From NCBI GenBank assembly GCA_022706865.1, contig JAKJBT010000068.1, positions 1 to 8,942 on the forward strand: 8,942 bases of DNA, given 5' to 3'. Below are positions 1 through 8,501 of the stretch, piece after piece. Position numbers and translations under genes: made by a program. The notes beneath the pieces are model-generated. The model was not told where the DNA came from. It did no database searches and was given only the letters and a program-made list of their open reading frames with translations. This stretch comes from Bacillota bacterium (GTDB lineage: Bacteria; Bacillota_A; Clostridia; Lutisporales; Lutisporaceae). How positions within the stretch are numbered: position 1 is the stretch's first letter; each line of letters begins with the position of its first letter.

Positions 1-77
1 TCCTTTAATGCTGGTGCAGTTGATTTGTACTCTACCTTCTCTCTGCCTTTCCTCACTAACTGGCTAATTGTAGGCAT
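1..77 (-). CDS. rpsL: 30S ribosomal protein S12 (N-terminal fragment, cut by window edge)
   Basis: Only the first 25 codons and two bases of the next are in the window; the gene continues beyond base 1. The translation begins MPTISQLVRKGREKV and runs on to KSTAPALK, the conserved amino terminus of bacterial S12. S12 sits at the decoding centre of the 30S subunit and is the classical site of streptomycin resistance, but those residues lie outside the window. The ATG at 77-75 is preceded at a 6-nt spacing by a near-perfect ribosome binding site, AAGGAGGTG (92-84). In Firmicutes rpsL usually heads the str operon (rpsL-rpsG-fusA-tuf), which is expected here but not visible. Confidence 0.95.
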   Translation of the reverse strand, partial: MPTISQLVRKGREKVEYKSTAPALK

Positions 78-83
78 TAAATG

Positions 84-92
84 CACCTCCTT
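84..92 (-). promoter_or_regulatory. rpsL ribosome binding site
   Basis: AAGGAGGTG read on the minus strand, 6 nt before the ATG. It is the strongest Shine-Dalgarno sequence in the window. Confidence 0.9.
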
Positions 93-101
93 GTTTTATT
101 T

Positions 102-128
102 ATCATATACAGGCCCGGTATTTGCCAA
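102..128 (-). promoter_or_regulatory. Candidate rpsL promoter (weak match)
   Basis: On the minus strand TTGGCA (128-123) and TATGAT (107-102) are separated by 15 nt. Each hexamer matches the sigma-A consensus at five of six positions, but the spacer is 2 nt shorter than ideal. The pair lies after the terminator-like palindrome and before the rpsL ribosome binding site, where a str-operon promoter would be expected. An alternative -10 (TGATAA) gives a 17-nt spacing but a poorer hexamer. Confidence 0.35.
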
Positions 129-157
129 GCGCTGCTATACGCGGTGAAAATCAATAC

Positions 158-186
158 AATTAAAAACCTCTTCATATGAAGAGGTT
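158..186 (-). terminator. Perfect 22-bp palindrome with short T-run after the L7Ae-family gene
   Basis: Bases 165-186 form a perfect inverted repeat, AACCTCTTCA and its complement. On the minus strand it ends in GAGGTT and runs directly into TTTAATT, giving five T in a row. It begins 11 nt after the TAG stop of the L7Ae-family gene. Shape and position fit an intrinsic terminator, though the stem is only moderately GC-rich and the T-run is short. It may be leaky, or may act as a processing or 3'-end-stabilising hairpin. Confidence 0.6.
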
Positions 187-197
187 CGATATACATA

Positions 198-440
198 CTA
201 ATCCTTGATAGCCGCCGTTGAGGCGCCGATATCAATGCCGCATGCATCTCCAAGCTCCTTCATATTGCTGACATATATGATTTGTATATTTCTATCTCTG
301 CATACATCCTGTACCGATTGCTTAATAAAGTCATCGGCATCCTCTGCCAGATAAACCTTTGTAACCGTCCCGTTTTTTATTGCCTTTACTGTCTGCTTAA
401 ACCCTACTATTCTTCTGTTTAAGGCTTTTAGTTCCTGCAT
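198..440 (-). CDS. rplGB: L7Ae-family K-turn-binding ribosomal-type protein (YbxF/RplGB-like), 80 aa
   Basis: A small protein of the L7Ae/L30e/S12e fold, which binds kink-turn RNA motifs and in Bacillus (YbxF) associates with ribosomes. The sequence shows the family signatures: GFKQT near residues 13-17, a KVYLAEDAD segment near 28-36 (strand and start of the following helix), and LGDACGIDIGAS near 63-74. The length of 80 residues is normal for the bacterial short form. The start is ATG at 440, with AAGAGGTGG five nt upstream (454-446). The gene lies between rpoC and rpsL, its usual place in Bacillus and Clostridia. It has its own promoter in the gap after rpoC and a terminator-like palindrome behind it, so it may form a monocistronic unit as well as receiving rpoBC read-through. 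The family call is firm; the precise RNA target is not known from the sequence. Confidence 0.92.
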   Translation of the reverse strand: MQELKALNRRIVGFKQTVKAIKNGTVTKVYLAEDADDFIKQSVQDVCRDRNIQIIYVSNMKELGDACGIDIGASTAAIKD

Positions 441-445
441 TCAAA

Positions 446-454
446 CCACCTCTT
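446..454 (-). promoter_or_regulatory. Ribosome binding site of the L7Ae-family gene
   Basis: AAGAGGTGG on the minus strand with a 5-nt spacer to the ATG; it supports the chosen start. Confidence 0.8.
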
Positions 455-498
455 AAGGATTTTTTTGCATGGCAGCAACGGTGTTTATCTGCAAGCTT

Positions 499-523
499 AG
501 AAAACCATTATTAATGGTTCTCT
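499..523 (-). other. Leader hairpin upstream of the L7Ae-family gene
   Basis: On the minus strand AGAGAACCAT (523-514) pairs with ATGGTTTTCT (508-499) around the loop TAATA. This makes a 10-bp stem with one G.U pair. No T-run follows, so it is not an intrinsic terminator. It would lie about 9 nt inside the transcript expected from the promoter at 539-568, so it may protect the 5' end or bind a regulator. Confidence 0.5.
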
Positions 524-538
524 ATAAAACACTAGATA

Positions 539-568
539 AGTTTAGCATTTGTTATAACATGATGTCAA
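539..568 (-). promoter_or_regulatory. Sigma-A promoter for the L7Ae-family gene, extended -10
   Basis: On the minus strand a perfect TTGACA (568-563) is followed after 18 nt by TAAACT (544-539). TGC stands directly before it, giving an extended -10. Transcription would begin near 532 and leave a leader of roughly 90 nt before the ATG. The spacer contains the palindrome TGTTATAACA (550-559). No terminator is visible between the rpoC stop and this promoter, so read-through from rpoBC is also possible. Confidence 0.7.
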
Positions 569-612
569 TATTGGTTTTCTGCATTTATACAAAAAACTTA
601 TCCCGCCTCATA

Positions 613-3600
613 TTACTCGGCTTCCACCTGTTTTATCGATATATCCATATATTTTTTCATACCGGTGCCTGCAGGAATAAGCTTTCCGATAATTACATTT
701 TCTTTCAGGCCCACAAGGGGATCTATCTTACCCTTAATCGCAGCTTCTGTCAAAACCCTTGTTGTTTCCTGGAATGATGCTGCTGACAAGAAGGAATCGG
801 TTGCCAGGGAGGCTTTGGTTATACCAAGGAGTACTCTCTTCCCTGTAGCCATCTCTCCGCCTTCGGCACTTACTCTTTGGTTTTCTTCTTCAAATTTAAA
901 TATGTCAAAGAGCCCTCCCGGAAGCAGATCGGTGTCTCCGGATTCTTCTATCTTGACCTTTCTCAGCATTTGTCTGACAATGACTTCTATATGCTTATCC
1001 GCAATATCAACGCCCTGAAGCCTGTATACCCTCTGAACTTCCTGAAGCAGATAGGTTTGTACACCGGCCACTCCTTTGATCTTAAGTATATCATGAGGAT
1101 TAACCGAACCTTCGGTTATTTCATCTCCTGCTTCAATTGTCTCTCCGTCAGCAACCCTAAGCCTTGAGCCGTATGGTATTGTATATGTCCTGGAATCGCC
1201 GTCTTCAGCCAGCACGACAACATCTTTCTTTTTCCTCTGGTCAATTATTTTTACAACACCGGAAATTTCGGATATTATTGCAAGTCCCTTAGGCTTCCTG
1301 GCTTCAAAAAGCTCCTCGACTCTGGGAAGACCCTGGGTTATATCATCACCGGCAACGCCTCCAGTATGGAAGGTTCTCATTGTAAGCTGCGTACCGGGCT
1401 CCCCGATTGACTGAGCCGCAATTATTCCCACTGCCTCACCGATATGCACGGGATCTCCTGTTGCCAGGTTTACCCCATAGCATTTGGTACATACTCCATA
1501 TTTTGAATGACATGTCAGCACAGACCTTATCGGAACTTTCTTAATTCCCAGCTTGATAATATTATTTGCTATTTTTTCGGTTATAAGCTCATTCCTCTTA
1601 ACCAGCACCTCACCTGTCTCAGGATGCAGTATATCGCTGCTGGCATATCTGCCCGTAAGCCTGTCTTTAAGCTTTTCAATTACTTCATTTCCGTCTTTGA
1701 TTTCGCTGACCATCAAGCCCTCTTCAGTCCCGCAGTCTTCTTCCCTGGCTATGACATCCTGGCTTACGTCAACAAGGCGTCTTGTCAGATAGCCGGAGTC
1801 GGCAGTACGCAGCGCAGTATCTGCCAAGCCTTTTCTTGCACCGTGGGTTGATGTGAAGAATTCCAGTACATCAAGGCCTTCACGGAAATTGGCTTTTATA
1901 GGAATCTCTATGATTCTTCCCGAGGTATCCGCCATCAGACCTCTCATGCCGCACAACTGCTTGATCTGGTTTACGCTTCCCCTTGCACCTGAGTTAGCCA
2001 TCATATATACAGGATTAAGTCTATCCAGATTATCCATCAATGCTTTTGTTACATCTTCCGTTGCCAGCTTCCAGGTCTCTATTACCTGCTCATATCTTTC
2101 ATCGTTGGATATGAGGCCTCTTCTGTACATTTTTTCTATTTTGTCTACTCTCTCATCTGCTTTTGAGAGCAGTTCCTTTTTCGCCATCGGTATATCCATA
2201 TCCGATATGCTTATTGTCACTGCACCCTTTGTTGAATATTTAAAGCCCAACCTCTTTATTTCGTCCAGCACAATTGCGGTATTTGTGTTTCCGTGCATTC
2301 TATAGCATTTATCCACAATTTTACCCAAAAGTGACTTATCTATAGGTATAAAATTGCCATCCTTATCCCTCGGATCAAGCTCCAGAAGGAACATATCATC
2401 TTCGGTATTCCTTTCAACAAAGCCAAGGTTCTGAGGTATTGACTGATTGAATATGAATCTTCCGACAGTATTTTCAACAAATCTGCTGACAATTCTGCCG
2501 TTAATCTCTTTGACTATCCTTACCTTAACCTTTGCGTGAAGGGAAACCTCTTCCAGCTGATAAGCCATGAGCATTTCGTTCAAATCTGTAAATACCTTGC
2601 CTTCGCCCTTCTGCCCCGGTACATAAATGGTAAGGTAATATACCCCCATAACCATGTCCTGAGTAGGGCTGACAACAGGTCTTCCATCCTTGGGAGCCAG
2701 TATATTATTGGCGGACAGCATCAGGAATCTTGCCTCTGCCTGTGCTTCAACCGATAAAGGTACATGCACCGCCATCTGGTCTCCGTCAAAGTCAGCGTTA
2801 TATGCAGTACATACCAGGGGATGTATCTTCAATGCCCTGCCTTGTACAAGTACAGGTTCAAAAGCCTGTATCCCCAGCCTGTGAAGTGTTGGAGCACGGT
2901 TTAAAAGCACCGGATGCTCGCTTATTACCTCTTCGAGTATATCCCAGACCTCCGGTTTCACTCTTTCTACCATTCTCTTGGCACTTTTGATATTATGAGC
3001 AAGCCCGTCATTTACAAGCTTCTTCATTACAAAAGGTTTAAACAGCTCCAAGGCCATCTCATTAGGCAAACCGCATTGGAAAAGCTTCAGCTCAGGCCCT
3101 ACAACTATAACTGAACGGCCTGAGTAGTCGACACGTTTTCCGAGGAGGTTTTGTCTGAACCTGCCCTGCTTTCCTTTAAGCATGTCACTTAAGGATTTAA
3201 GAGGCCTATTGCCGGGGCCGGTTACGGGCCTTCCTCTCCTGCCATTGTCAATAAGTGCGTCAACTGCTTCCTGGAGCATTCTCTTTTCATTTCTGACTAT
3301 TATATCGGGTGCTCCCAGGTCTAACAACCTCTTAAGCCTGTTGTTCCTGTTTATTACTCTTCTATAAAGATCGTTCAGGTCGGAGGTGGCAAACCTTCCG
3401 CCATCCAACTGCACCATCGGCCTCAAATCCGGCGGTATTACAGGTATCGCCTCAAGAATCATCCACTCAGGCTTGTTTCCTGAATTCTTGAAGGCCTCGA
3501 CAACCTCCAGCCTTCTAACTGTTCTAAGCCTTTTCTGCCCTGTACTGCCTTTCAGGTCCTGCCTCAGTTCCTTCGACAGTTTTTCAAGGTCCAAGTCCAG

Positions 3601-4137
3601 AAGCAGTTCTCTTATTGATTCCGCTCCCATTCCTGCCCTGAATCTGTTGCCGAATTTTTCAATGTTTTCTCTGTATTCTTTTTCACTTAAGAGCTGCTTC
3701 TTTGAAAGAGGCGTATCGCCGCTGTCAATTACTATATATGAAGCAAAGTACAGAACCTTTTCCAAGGCTCTGGGAGACATATCAAGTATAAGCCCCATTC
3801 TGCTGGGTATCCCTTTGAAATACCAAATATGGGATACGGGAGCAGCAAGCTCTATATGCCCCATCCTTTCTCTTCTTACTTTAGCCTTGGTTATTTCAAC
3901 ACCGCAGCGATCGCAAACTATTCCCTTATACCTGATTCTCTTGTATTTCCCACAGTGGCATTCCCAATCCTTTGTAGGGCCGAAAATCTTCTCACAAAAA
4001 AGTCCTTCCTTCTCAGGCTTCAGTGTCCTGTAGTTTATTGTCTCAGGCTTCTTTACTTCTCCTCTTGACCACTCTCTTATTTTCTCCGGGGATGCCAAAC
4101 CAATTTTTATTGCTTCAAAGTTATTTAATTCAAACAA
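613..4137 (-). CDS. rpoC: DNA-directed RNA polymerase subunit beta' (1174 aa)
   Basis: The beta' subunit, which carries the catalytic magnesium site and clamp of RNA polymerase and pairs with RpoB from the neighbouring gene. The amino-terminal zinc site is present (Cys60, Cys62, Cys75, Cys78). The catalytic loop NADFDGD lies at 447-453, with Asp449, Asp451 and Asp453 chelating magnesium. The bridge helix is around 750-790 ([20 protein letters not shown]). The second zinc site is Cys802, Cys876, Cys883, Cys886. The trigger-loop segment begins near 900 ([19 protein letters not shown]). There is no large insertion in the trigger loop, unlike proteobacterial beta'. The length is normal for Firmicutes. 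The start is TTG at 4137: the resulting sequence MFELNNF matches the usual Clostridia amino terminus, and AAGGGAG lies 10 nt upstream. The gene starts 27 nt after the rpoB stop and ends with TAA. Confidence 0.98.
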   Translation of the reverse strand: MFELNNFEAIKIGLASPEKIREWSRGEVKKPETINYRTLKPEKEGLFCEKIFGPTKDWECHCGKYKRIRYKGIVCDRCGVEITKAKVRRERMGHIELAAPVSHIWYFKGIPSRMGLILDMSPRALEKVLYFASYIVIDSGDTPLSKKQLLSEKEYRENIEKFGNRFRAGMGAESIRELLLDLDLEKLSKELRQDLKGSTGQKRLRTVRRLEVVEAFKNSGNKPEWMILEAIPVIPPDLRPMVQLDGGRFATSDLNDLYRRVINRNNRLKRLLDLGAPDIIVRNEKRMLQEAVDALIDNGRRGRPVTGPGNRPLKSLSDMLKGKQGRFRQNLLGKRVDYSGRSVIVVGPELKLFQCGLPNEMALELFKPFVMKKLVNDGLAHNIKSAKRMVERVKPEVWDILEEVISEHPVLLNRAPTLHRLGIQAFEPVLVQGRALKIHPLVCTAYNADFDGDQMAVHVPLSVEAQAEARFLMLSANNILAPKDGRPVVSPTQDMVMGVYYLTIYVPGQKGEGKVFTDLNEMLMAYQLEEVSLHAKVKVRIVKEINGRIVSRFVENTVGRFIFNQSIPQNLGFVERNTEDDMFLLELDPRDKDGNFIPIDKSLLGKIVDKCYRMHGNTNTAIVLDEIKRLGFKYSTKGAVTISISDMDIPMAKKELLSKADERVDKIEKMYRRGLISNDERYEQVIETWKLATEDVTKALMDNLDRLNPVYMMANSGARGSVNQIKQLCGMRGLMADTSGRIIEIPIKANFREGLDVLEFFTSTHGARKGLADTALRTADSGYLTRRLVDVSQDVIAREEDCGTEEGLMVSEIKDGNEVIEKLKDRLTGRYASSDILHPETGEVLVKRNELITEKIANNIIKLGIKKVPIRSVLTCHSKYGVCTKCYGVNLATGDPVHIGEAVGIIAAQSIGEPGTQLTMRTFHTGGVAGDDITQGLPRVEELFEARKPKGLAIISEISGVVKIIDQRKKKDVVVLAEDGDSRTYTIPYGSRLRVADGETIEAGDEITEGSVNPHDILKIKGVAGVQTYLLQEVQRVYRLQGVDIADKHIEVIVRQMLRKVKIEESGDTDLLPGGLFDIFKFEEENQRVSAEGGEMATGKRVLLGITKASLATDSFLSAASFQETTRVLTEAAIKGKIDPLVGLKENVIIGKLIPAGTGMKKYMDISIKQVEAE

Positions 4138-4153
4138 GGAGTTATCTCTCCCT
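4136..4153 (-). promoter_or_regulatory. rpoC ribosome binding site, able to fold into a start-site hairpin
   Basis: On the minus strand AGGGAG (4153-4148), the core of the Shine-Dalgarno sequence, can pair with CTCCTT (4141-4136) around the loop AGATAA. The last two T of that arm are the first two bases of the TTG start codon. The stem has 6 bp, one of them G.U, and would hide both the ribosome binding site and the start. With rpoB ending only 27 nt upstream, this arrangement fits translational coupling of rpoC to rpoB. That reading is inference. Confidence 0.5.
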
Positions 4154-4170
4154 TCTAAAAAATTTTAGAA
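4153..4170 (-). other. AT-rich inverted repeat across the rpoB stop codon
   Basis: TTCTAAAA and TTTTAGAA form a perfect 8-bp inverted repeat around a 2-base centre. It covers the rpoB TAA stop and ends at the rpoC ribosome binding site. As RNA it would be a weak AU-rich hairpin that abuts the rpoC start hairpin. Confidence 0.4.
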
Positions 4171-7100
4171 CTCTTCGTCATCCTCTACAACTTCTTCTTC
4201 AACTTCATTATCACCTATGAGAAGGTCATCCAGGTCTATCTCTGCATCAAACTCTTCCGCTCCTTCGGATTCCATCTCATAATCCTCGTAAAGATCATCT
4301 GAAGCGATTGTTTCCCCTTTATATGAAAGGCTTGAGAAATCCATGTCTTCCCTTACTTCCATATCAGTGCCCAGATCCTCCACATCTTCTTCTACCGATT
4401 CTCTTATAGTAATCTCTTCATGCTCCTCGGTCAGAACCTTGACATCAAGGGCCAGGCTCTGGAGTTCTTTTATAAGAACCTTGAACGATTCAGGCACGCC
4501 GGGCTCGGGTATGTTTTCGCCCTTGACAACGGATTCATAGGTCTTTACTCTTCCTACTACATCGTCAGACTTAACAGTAAGTATTTCCTGGAGTGTGTGG
4601 GCTGAACCATAGGCTTCCAGTGCCCATACTTCCATTTCACCGAACCTCTGACCGCCGAACTGGGCTTTACCGCCAAGAGGCTGCTGCGTTACAAGAGAGT
4701 ATGGGCCTGTAGACCTTGCATGAATCTTGTCATCTACAAGATGCAGCAGCTTCAGTATATACATATAGCCTACTGTAACATCATTGTCGAAGAACTCTCC
4801 GGTACGCCCGTCCCTCAGTGTAACCTTTCCCGTATGATTGAGTTCGATTCCGTCAATAGGAGTTTCACCAAATGCCTTGAGAATGCTCTCAACGGACTTT
4901 AATTCCGTAAGATCCGAAGACCTTATCATTTCCCTTATGGAGGTTAACTTGCTGTCAATATCATAGATTTCATGACTTAACAGCTCGTGAATTATTTCAA
5001 CATTTTCTTTTATTTCAGACTTGATATCCGGTTCAACAAGCTGCTGCTCCTCATAATCTTCATCATTCTGCTTGTTGGCAATAAGTATTTTCTCTTTTAT
5101 TATCCTCAGGTTTTTCTTTACCTGAAGCACCTTATTGGCACATTCGATTGTCTCTATGATGCTTTCCTCCGTCGCCCCGTCGAATACCGGAGTAGCTATT
5201 TTCCAGCCCAGTGCTTTAGCCGCAAGCCCGAGATGCACCTCGAGGACCTGGCCGATATTCATACGTGAAGGCACACCCAGAGGATTCAATACTATCTCAA
5301 GAGGTGTCCCGTTGGGCATAAATGGCATATCCTCTTCAGGAAGCACCCTCGATATAACGCCCTTGTTTCCATGGCGCCCTGCCATCTTGTCACCGACGGA
5401 TATCTTTCTCTTTTGTGCTATATAGCATCTTACCAGTTCGTTCACTCCCGGAGGAAGTTCATCTCCGTTTTCTCTGGTAAACACTTTTACGTCTACTATT
5501 ATACCTGATTCCCCGTGAGGAACTCTGAGTGAAGTATCTCTTACTTCCCTTGCCTTCTCACCGAATATCGCCCTTAAGAGCCTTTCCTCGGCTGTAAGCT
5601 CGGTTTCTCCTTTCGGAGTCACTTTACCTACCATTATATCTCCGGCTCTTACTTCGGCGCCTATTCTTATGATGCCTCTTTCATCCAGATCCTTCAGGGC
5701 TTCTTCTCCGACATTAGGTATGTCCCTTGTTATTTCTTCGGGACCAAGCTTTGTATCCCTTGCTTCCGCCTCGTATTCCTCGATGTGTATGGAAGTGAAG
5801 GTATCTTCTTTTACAAGCTTTTCACTGATAAGTATAGCGTCCTCATAATTGTAGCCTTCCCAAGTCATGAAACCGATGAGGACATTTCTTCCCAGTGCGA
5901 TTTCCCCCATATCGGTAGAAGGTCCGTCAGCTATTATGTCGCCTTTTTTCAGCACCTCGCCTTTTCGTGCTACAGGCCTCTGATTTATGCAGGTTCCCTG
6001 ATTGGAGCGCAGGAACTTAAGGAGCTTGTATCTCTCCCTCTCACCTAAGCTGTTCCTCATAACTATTTCATTGGCGCTGACCTTTTCAACAACGCAGTCG
6101 CTCTTTGCCAATCCTATTACTCCCGAATCCCTTGCGGATTTGTATTCCATACCTGTCCCTACTATCGGCGAATCGGGCTGTATTATCGGAACCGCCTGAC
6201 GCTGCATGTTGGAACCCATCAAGGCCCTATTGGCGTCATCGTTTTCCAGAAATGGTATCATTGCAGTTGCAACGGATACTACCTGCTTCGGCGATACATC
6301 CATGTATTCAACTTCTGTAGTCGGGACAATAACTATTTCATTTGCATCCCTTGCCGTAACCCTTTTGTTGACGAATCTTCCCTCTTCATCCAAGGGTTCG
6401 TTTGCCTGAGCAATTACATACTCATCCTCAACATCGGCAGTAAGATATACGATTTCATTAGTTACATATTTTTCACCATTATCATCAGTCTTGACAATTC
6501 TGTACGGCGTTTCAATAAATCCGTACTCATCCACCTTGGCATAAGTACTCAAAGAACCAATCAGGCCTATATTCGGCCCTTCAGGGGTCTCTATGGGGCA
6601 CATTCTGCCGTAGTGGGAATGGTGAACGTCTCTGACTTCAAATCCTGCTCTTTCTCTTGACAAACCACCTGGCCCGAGAGCTGACAGCCTTCTCTTATGC
6701 GTAAGCTCGGCAAGGGGATTTGTCTGGTCCATGAACTGCGATAACTGGGAACTTCCAAAAAACTCCTTGATTGCTGCGGCTACAGGCCTGATATTAACCA
6801 ACTGCTGCGGTGTGACAACATCAATATCCTGGATAGTCATTCTTTCCTTTACAACTCTCTCCATCCTGGATAAGCCTATTCTGAACTGATTCTGCAGCAG
6901 CTCTCCTACCGACCTGAGTCTTCTGTTGCCCAAATGGTCTATATCGTCTGTGTTCCCGATACCGTTGGAAAGGTTTATATTATAATTAATAGAAGCAACT
7001 ATATCATCGATCAGAATATGCTTCGGTATAAGCTCCTTAATCCTGTTCCTGATCTCTTCCTTGATTTCGCTCTCAGAACCTGCCTTTTGCAGTATATCCT

Positions 7101-8202
7101 TAAGCACTGTAAAATTGACCAGTTCCTTTATATTAAGATCCGATACGTCAAAGCTGAGATATTTGTTTATATCCACAGTATTGTTCCCCAGTATCTTAAC
7201 CGGCTTTCCCTCGACTGTGACATATACTTCGTTGATACCTGCGTTCTGAATTTTTACAGCCTTATCCCTGGTGATTTTCTCCCCCGCTTCCGCCAGAATC
7301 TCTCCTGTCCTGGGATCCACCAATTCTCTCTCCGGCTTTTGTCCGGTAAGTCTGCTGCTCAGGCTCAACTTCTTATTGAATTTATATCTTCCGAATTTGG
7401 CAAGATCATATCTTTTGGGATCAAAAAACAATACCTCAAGAAGGGACTTTGCGCTTTCTACAGTTGGAGGTTCACCCGGCCTCAGGCGCTTATATACTTC
7501 TATTAAGCCCTCTTCCTCATTCTTTGTCGCATCCTTCTGAAGTGTTGCTTTTATTCTATCATCTTCCCCTAATATTCCATTAATCTGTTCATCGGTGCCA
7601 AAGCCTAAAGCTCTCAAAAAAACAGTTATAGGGATTTTTCGAGTTCTGTCGATCCTTACCCAAAGGATATCATTGGAATCCGTCTCATATTCCAGCCATG
7701 CGCCTCTATTAGGTATAACAGTACTTGAATACAGCTTCTTCCCTGACTTGTCAATAGTCTCTGCATAATAAACCCCCGGTGACCTTACCAGCTGGCTTAC
7801 TATAACCCTTTCTGCGCCATTGATTATAAAAGTACCCGTATCTGTCATCAAAGGAAAATCGCCCATGAAAACTTCCTGTTCCTTGACCTCATTGGTTTCC
7901 TTATTGATGAGTCTGATCTTAACTTTTAACGGAGCGGAATATGTAACGTCTCTTTCCTTGCATTCCTCAACTGAATACTTCGGTTTTCCGTCTAATGAAT
8001 AATCAACAAATTCCAGAATCAGATTACCTGTGTAATCCTGAATAGGTGAAACATCATTAAAGACCTCTCTAAGACCCTCCTCCAGGAACCAGTTATAGGA
8101 GTTTTTCTGCACTTCGATCAAGTTAGGCATATCCATTACTTCGTCGATTTTTGAGTAGCTTATCCTCTGATTTCTTCCGGCAGAGATTGGATGTACCAGC
8201 AT
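4165..8202 (-). CDS. rpoB: DNA-directed RNA polymerase subunit beta (1345 aa)
   Basis: The beta subunit forms one half of the RNA polymerase active-site cleft and is the target of rifamycins. The Rif region lies near residues 481-530 ([20 protein letters not shown] and on to [13 protein letters not shown]). Asp492, His502 and Ser507 correspond to E. coli D516, H526 and S531, so a wild-type, rifampicin-sensitive pocket is expected. The active-site lysine motif [12 protein letters not shown] is at 937-948. The segment that contacts beta' and alpha ([20 protein letters not shown]) is near 1177-1196. Residues 1011-1128, between VFDGA and LRDGRTGE, hold about 97 more residues than my recollection of Bacillus RpoB. 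The last 87 residues are an acidic tail. I chose ATG 8202 over the in-frame GTG at 8214: the Shine-Dalgarno sequence overlaps that GTG, and from the ATG the protein begins MLVHPIS as in relatives. Confidence 0.98.
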   Translation of the reverse strand: MLVHPISAGRNQRISYSKIDEVMDMPNLIEVQKNSYNWFLEEGLREVFNDVSPIQDYTGNLILEFVDYSLDGKPKYSVEECKERDVTYSAPLKVKIRLINKETNEVKEQEVFMGDFPLMTDTGTFIINGAERVIVSQLVRSPGVYYAETIDKSGKKLYSSTVIPNRGAWLEYETDSNDILWVRIDRTRKIPITVFLRALGFGTDEQINGILGEDDRIKATLQKDATKNEEEGLIEVYKRLRPGEPPTVESAKSLLEVLFFDPKRYDLAKFGRYKFNKKLSLSSRLTGQKPERELVDPRTGEILAEAGEKITRDKAVKIQNAGINEVYVTVEGKPVKILGNNTVDINKYLSFDVSDLNIKELVNFTVLKDILQKAGSESEIKEEIRNRIKELIPKHILIDDIVASINYNINLSNGIGNTDDIDHLGNRRLRSVGELLQNQFRIGLSRMERVVKERMTIQDIDVVTPQQLVNIRPVAAAIKEFFGSSQLSQFMDQTNPLAELTHKRRLSALGPGGLSRERAGFEVRDVHHSHYGRMCPIETPEGPNIGLIGSLSTYAKVDEYGFIETPYRIVKTDDNGEKYVTNEIVYLTADVEDEYVIAQANEPLDEEGRFVNKRVTARDANEIVIVPTTEVEYMDVSPKQVVSVATAMIPFLENDDANRALMGSNMQRQAVPIIQPDSPIVGTGMEYKSARDSGVIGLAKSDCVVEKVSANEIVMRNSLGERERYKLLKFLRSNQGTCINQRPVARKGEVLKKGDIIADGPSTDMGEIALGRNVLIGFMTWEGYNYEDAILISEKLVKEDTFTSIHIEEYEAEARDTKLGPEEITRDIPNVGEEALKDLDERGIIRIGAEVRAGDIMVGKVTPKGETELTAEERLLRAIFGEKAREVRDTSLRVPHGESGIIVDVKVFTRENGDELPPGVNELVRCYIAQKRKISVGDKMAGRHGNKGVISRVLPEEDMPFMPNGTPLEIVLNPLGVPSRMNIGQVLEVHLGLAAKALGWKIATPVFDGATEESIIETIECANKVLQVKKNLRIIKEKILIANKQNDEDYEEQQLVEPDIKSEIKENVEIIHELLSHEIYDIDSKLTSIREMIRSSDLTELKSVESILKAFGETPIDGIELNHTGKVTLRDGRTGEFFDNDVTVGYMYILKLLHLVDDKIHARSTGPYSLVTQQPLGGKAQFGGQRFGEMEVWALEAYGSAHTLQEILTVKSDDVVGRVKTYESVVKGENIPEPGVPESFKVLIKELQSLALDVKVLTEEHEEITIRESVEEDVEDLGTDMEVREDMDFSSLSYKGETIASDDLYEDYEMESEGAEEFDAEIDLDDLLIGDNEVEEEVVEDDEEF

Positions 8203-8206
8203 AAAG

Positions 8207-8219
8207 TCCTTCACCCCTT
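8207..8219 (-). promoter_or_regulatory. rpoB ribosome binding site that decides the start
   Basis: On the minus strand AAGGGGTGAAGGA is followed by CTTT and then ATG 8202. The AAGGGGTGA part leaves 8 nt to this ATG, a normal distance. The alternative GTG start at 8214 lies inside the motif and would have no spacer at all, so it is unlikely to be used. Confidence 0.75.
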
Positions 8220-8241
8220 AAATTTAAATAAATTAAAATAC

Positions 8242-8279
8242 CCAAAAGCAAAAAAATTCCCAAAAAGTAACGCTTTTGG
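8242..8279 (-). terminator. Attenuator-like alternative hairpins in the rpoB leader
   Basis: On the minus strand CCAAAA (8279-8274) can pair with TTTTGG (8265-8260), followed three bases later by seven T (8256-8250), a weak intrinsic-terminator shape. The same 5' arm, extended to CCAAAAGC (8279-8272), can instead pair perfectly with GCTTTTGG (8249-8242). The two folds exclude each other. Both lie downstream of the rpoB promoters and before the gene, where premature termination would set rpoBC levels. The stems are AT-rich, so function is uncertain. Confidence 0.35.
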
Positions 8280-8326
8280 TTTGTCTGTTCAGTCAAAGCA
8301 TACCTATTTTAATATTGCCTTTTTTG

Positions 8327-8356
8327 ATTATACTTATTCAAATGCAGCAGTATAAA
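8327..8356 (-). promoter_or_regulatory. Second candidate rpoB promoter
   Basis: A perfect -10 hexamer TATAAT (8332-8327, minus strand) is preceded after 18 nt by TTTATA (8356-8351), which matches the -35 consensus at four of six positions. There is no TG extension. Transcription would start near 8320. It may be secondary to the stronger promoter upstream, or a chance match in AT-rich DNA. Confidence 0.35.
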
Positions 8357-8385
8357 GCAAAAAACGTACTACAATGCAATATATA

Positions 8386-8414
8386 ATGTTAACATACCAA
8401 TATATGACTGTCAA
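8386..8414 (-). promoter_or_regulatory. Main candidate rpoBC promoter (sigma-A, extended -10)
   Basis: On the minus strand a perfect TTGACA (8414-8409) is separated by exactly 17 nt from TAACAT (8391-8386), with TGT directly before the -10 as an extended element. The DNA upstream (8430-8470) is rich in A-runs and may act as an UP element. The expected start near 8379 gives a leader of about 175 nt before rpoB. The -35 is embedded in the small palindrome TGACTGTCA (8405-8413) and flanked by a 9-bp inverted repeat. Confidence 0.75.
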
Positions 8415-8438
8415 GCATAAACTGATAAAATTGGTATG
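8393..8438. repeat. 9-bp inverted repeat flanking the rpoB -35 (operator-like)
   Basis: CATACCAAT at 8393-8401 and its exact complement ATTGGTATG at 8430-8438 face each other across 28 bp and bracket the -35 hexamer. One arm lies in the promoter spacer. The arms are 37 bp apart centre to centre, about 3.5 helical turns. Because the repeat is upstream of the expected transcript start, any role would be at the DNA level, as a repressor or activator site. No regulator can be named. Confidence 0.5.
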
Positions 8439-8501
8439 CATTTTGCTAATTTTTCTGTTTTTTGATTTGTCAATAGGAATTTTGCAATTAAGAAGCCGCT
8501 G

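Noticed and set aside
481..568. Kink-turn in the leader of the L7Ae-family gene
   Set aside because: I could not place paired strands with tandem G.A pairs and a three-base bulge; only ordinary hairpins are visible.
3386..4033. 215-residue open frame on the plus strand opposite rpoC
   Set aside because: It is the antisense shadow of the highly conserved amino-terminal half of rpoC; no independent start signal or protein motif. The same holds for the other plus-strand frames opposite rpoB and rpoC, for example 6934-7506 and 1853-2305.
6650..6770. Rifampicin-resistance substitutions in rpoB
   Set aside because: The residues matching E. coli Q513, D516, H526, R529 and S531 are all wild type. 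The differences seen are common among Firmicutes as far as I recall.
8212..8214. GTG start for rpoB four codons upstream of the ATG
   Set aside because: The GTG overlaps the Shine-Dalgarno sequence and has no spacer. The ATG at 8202 has proper spacing and gives the family-typical amino terminus.
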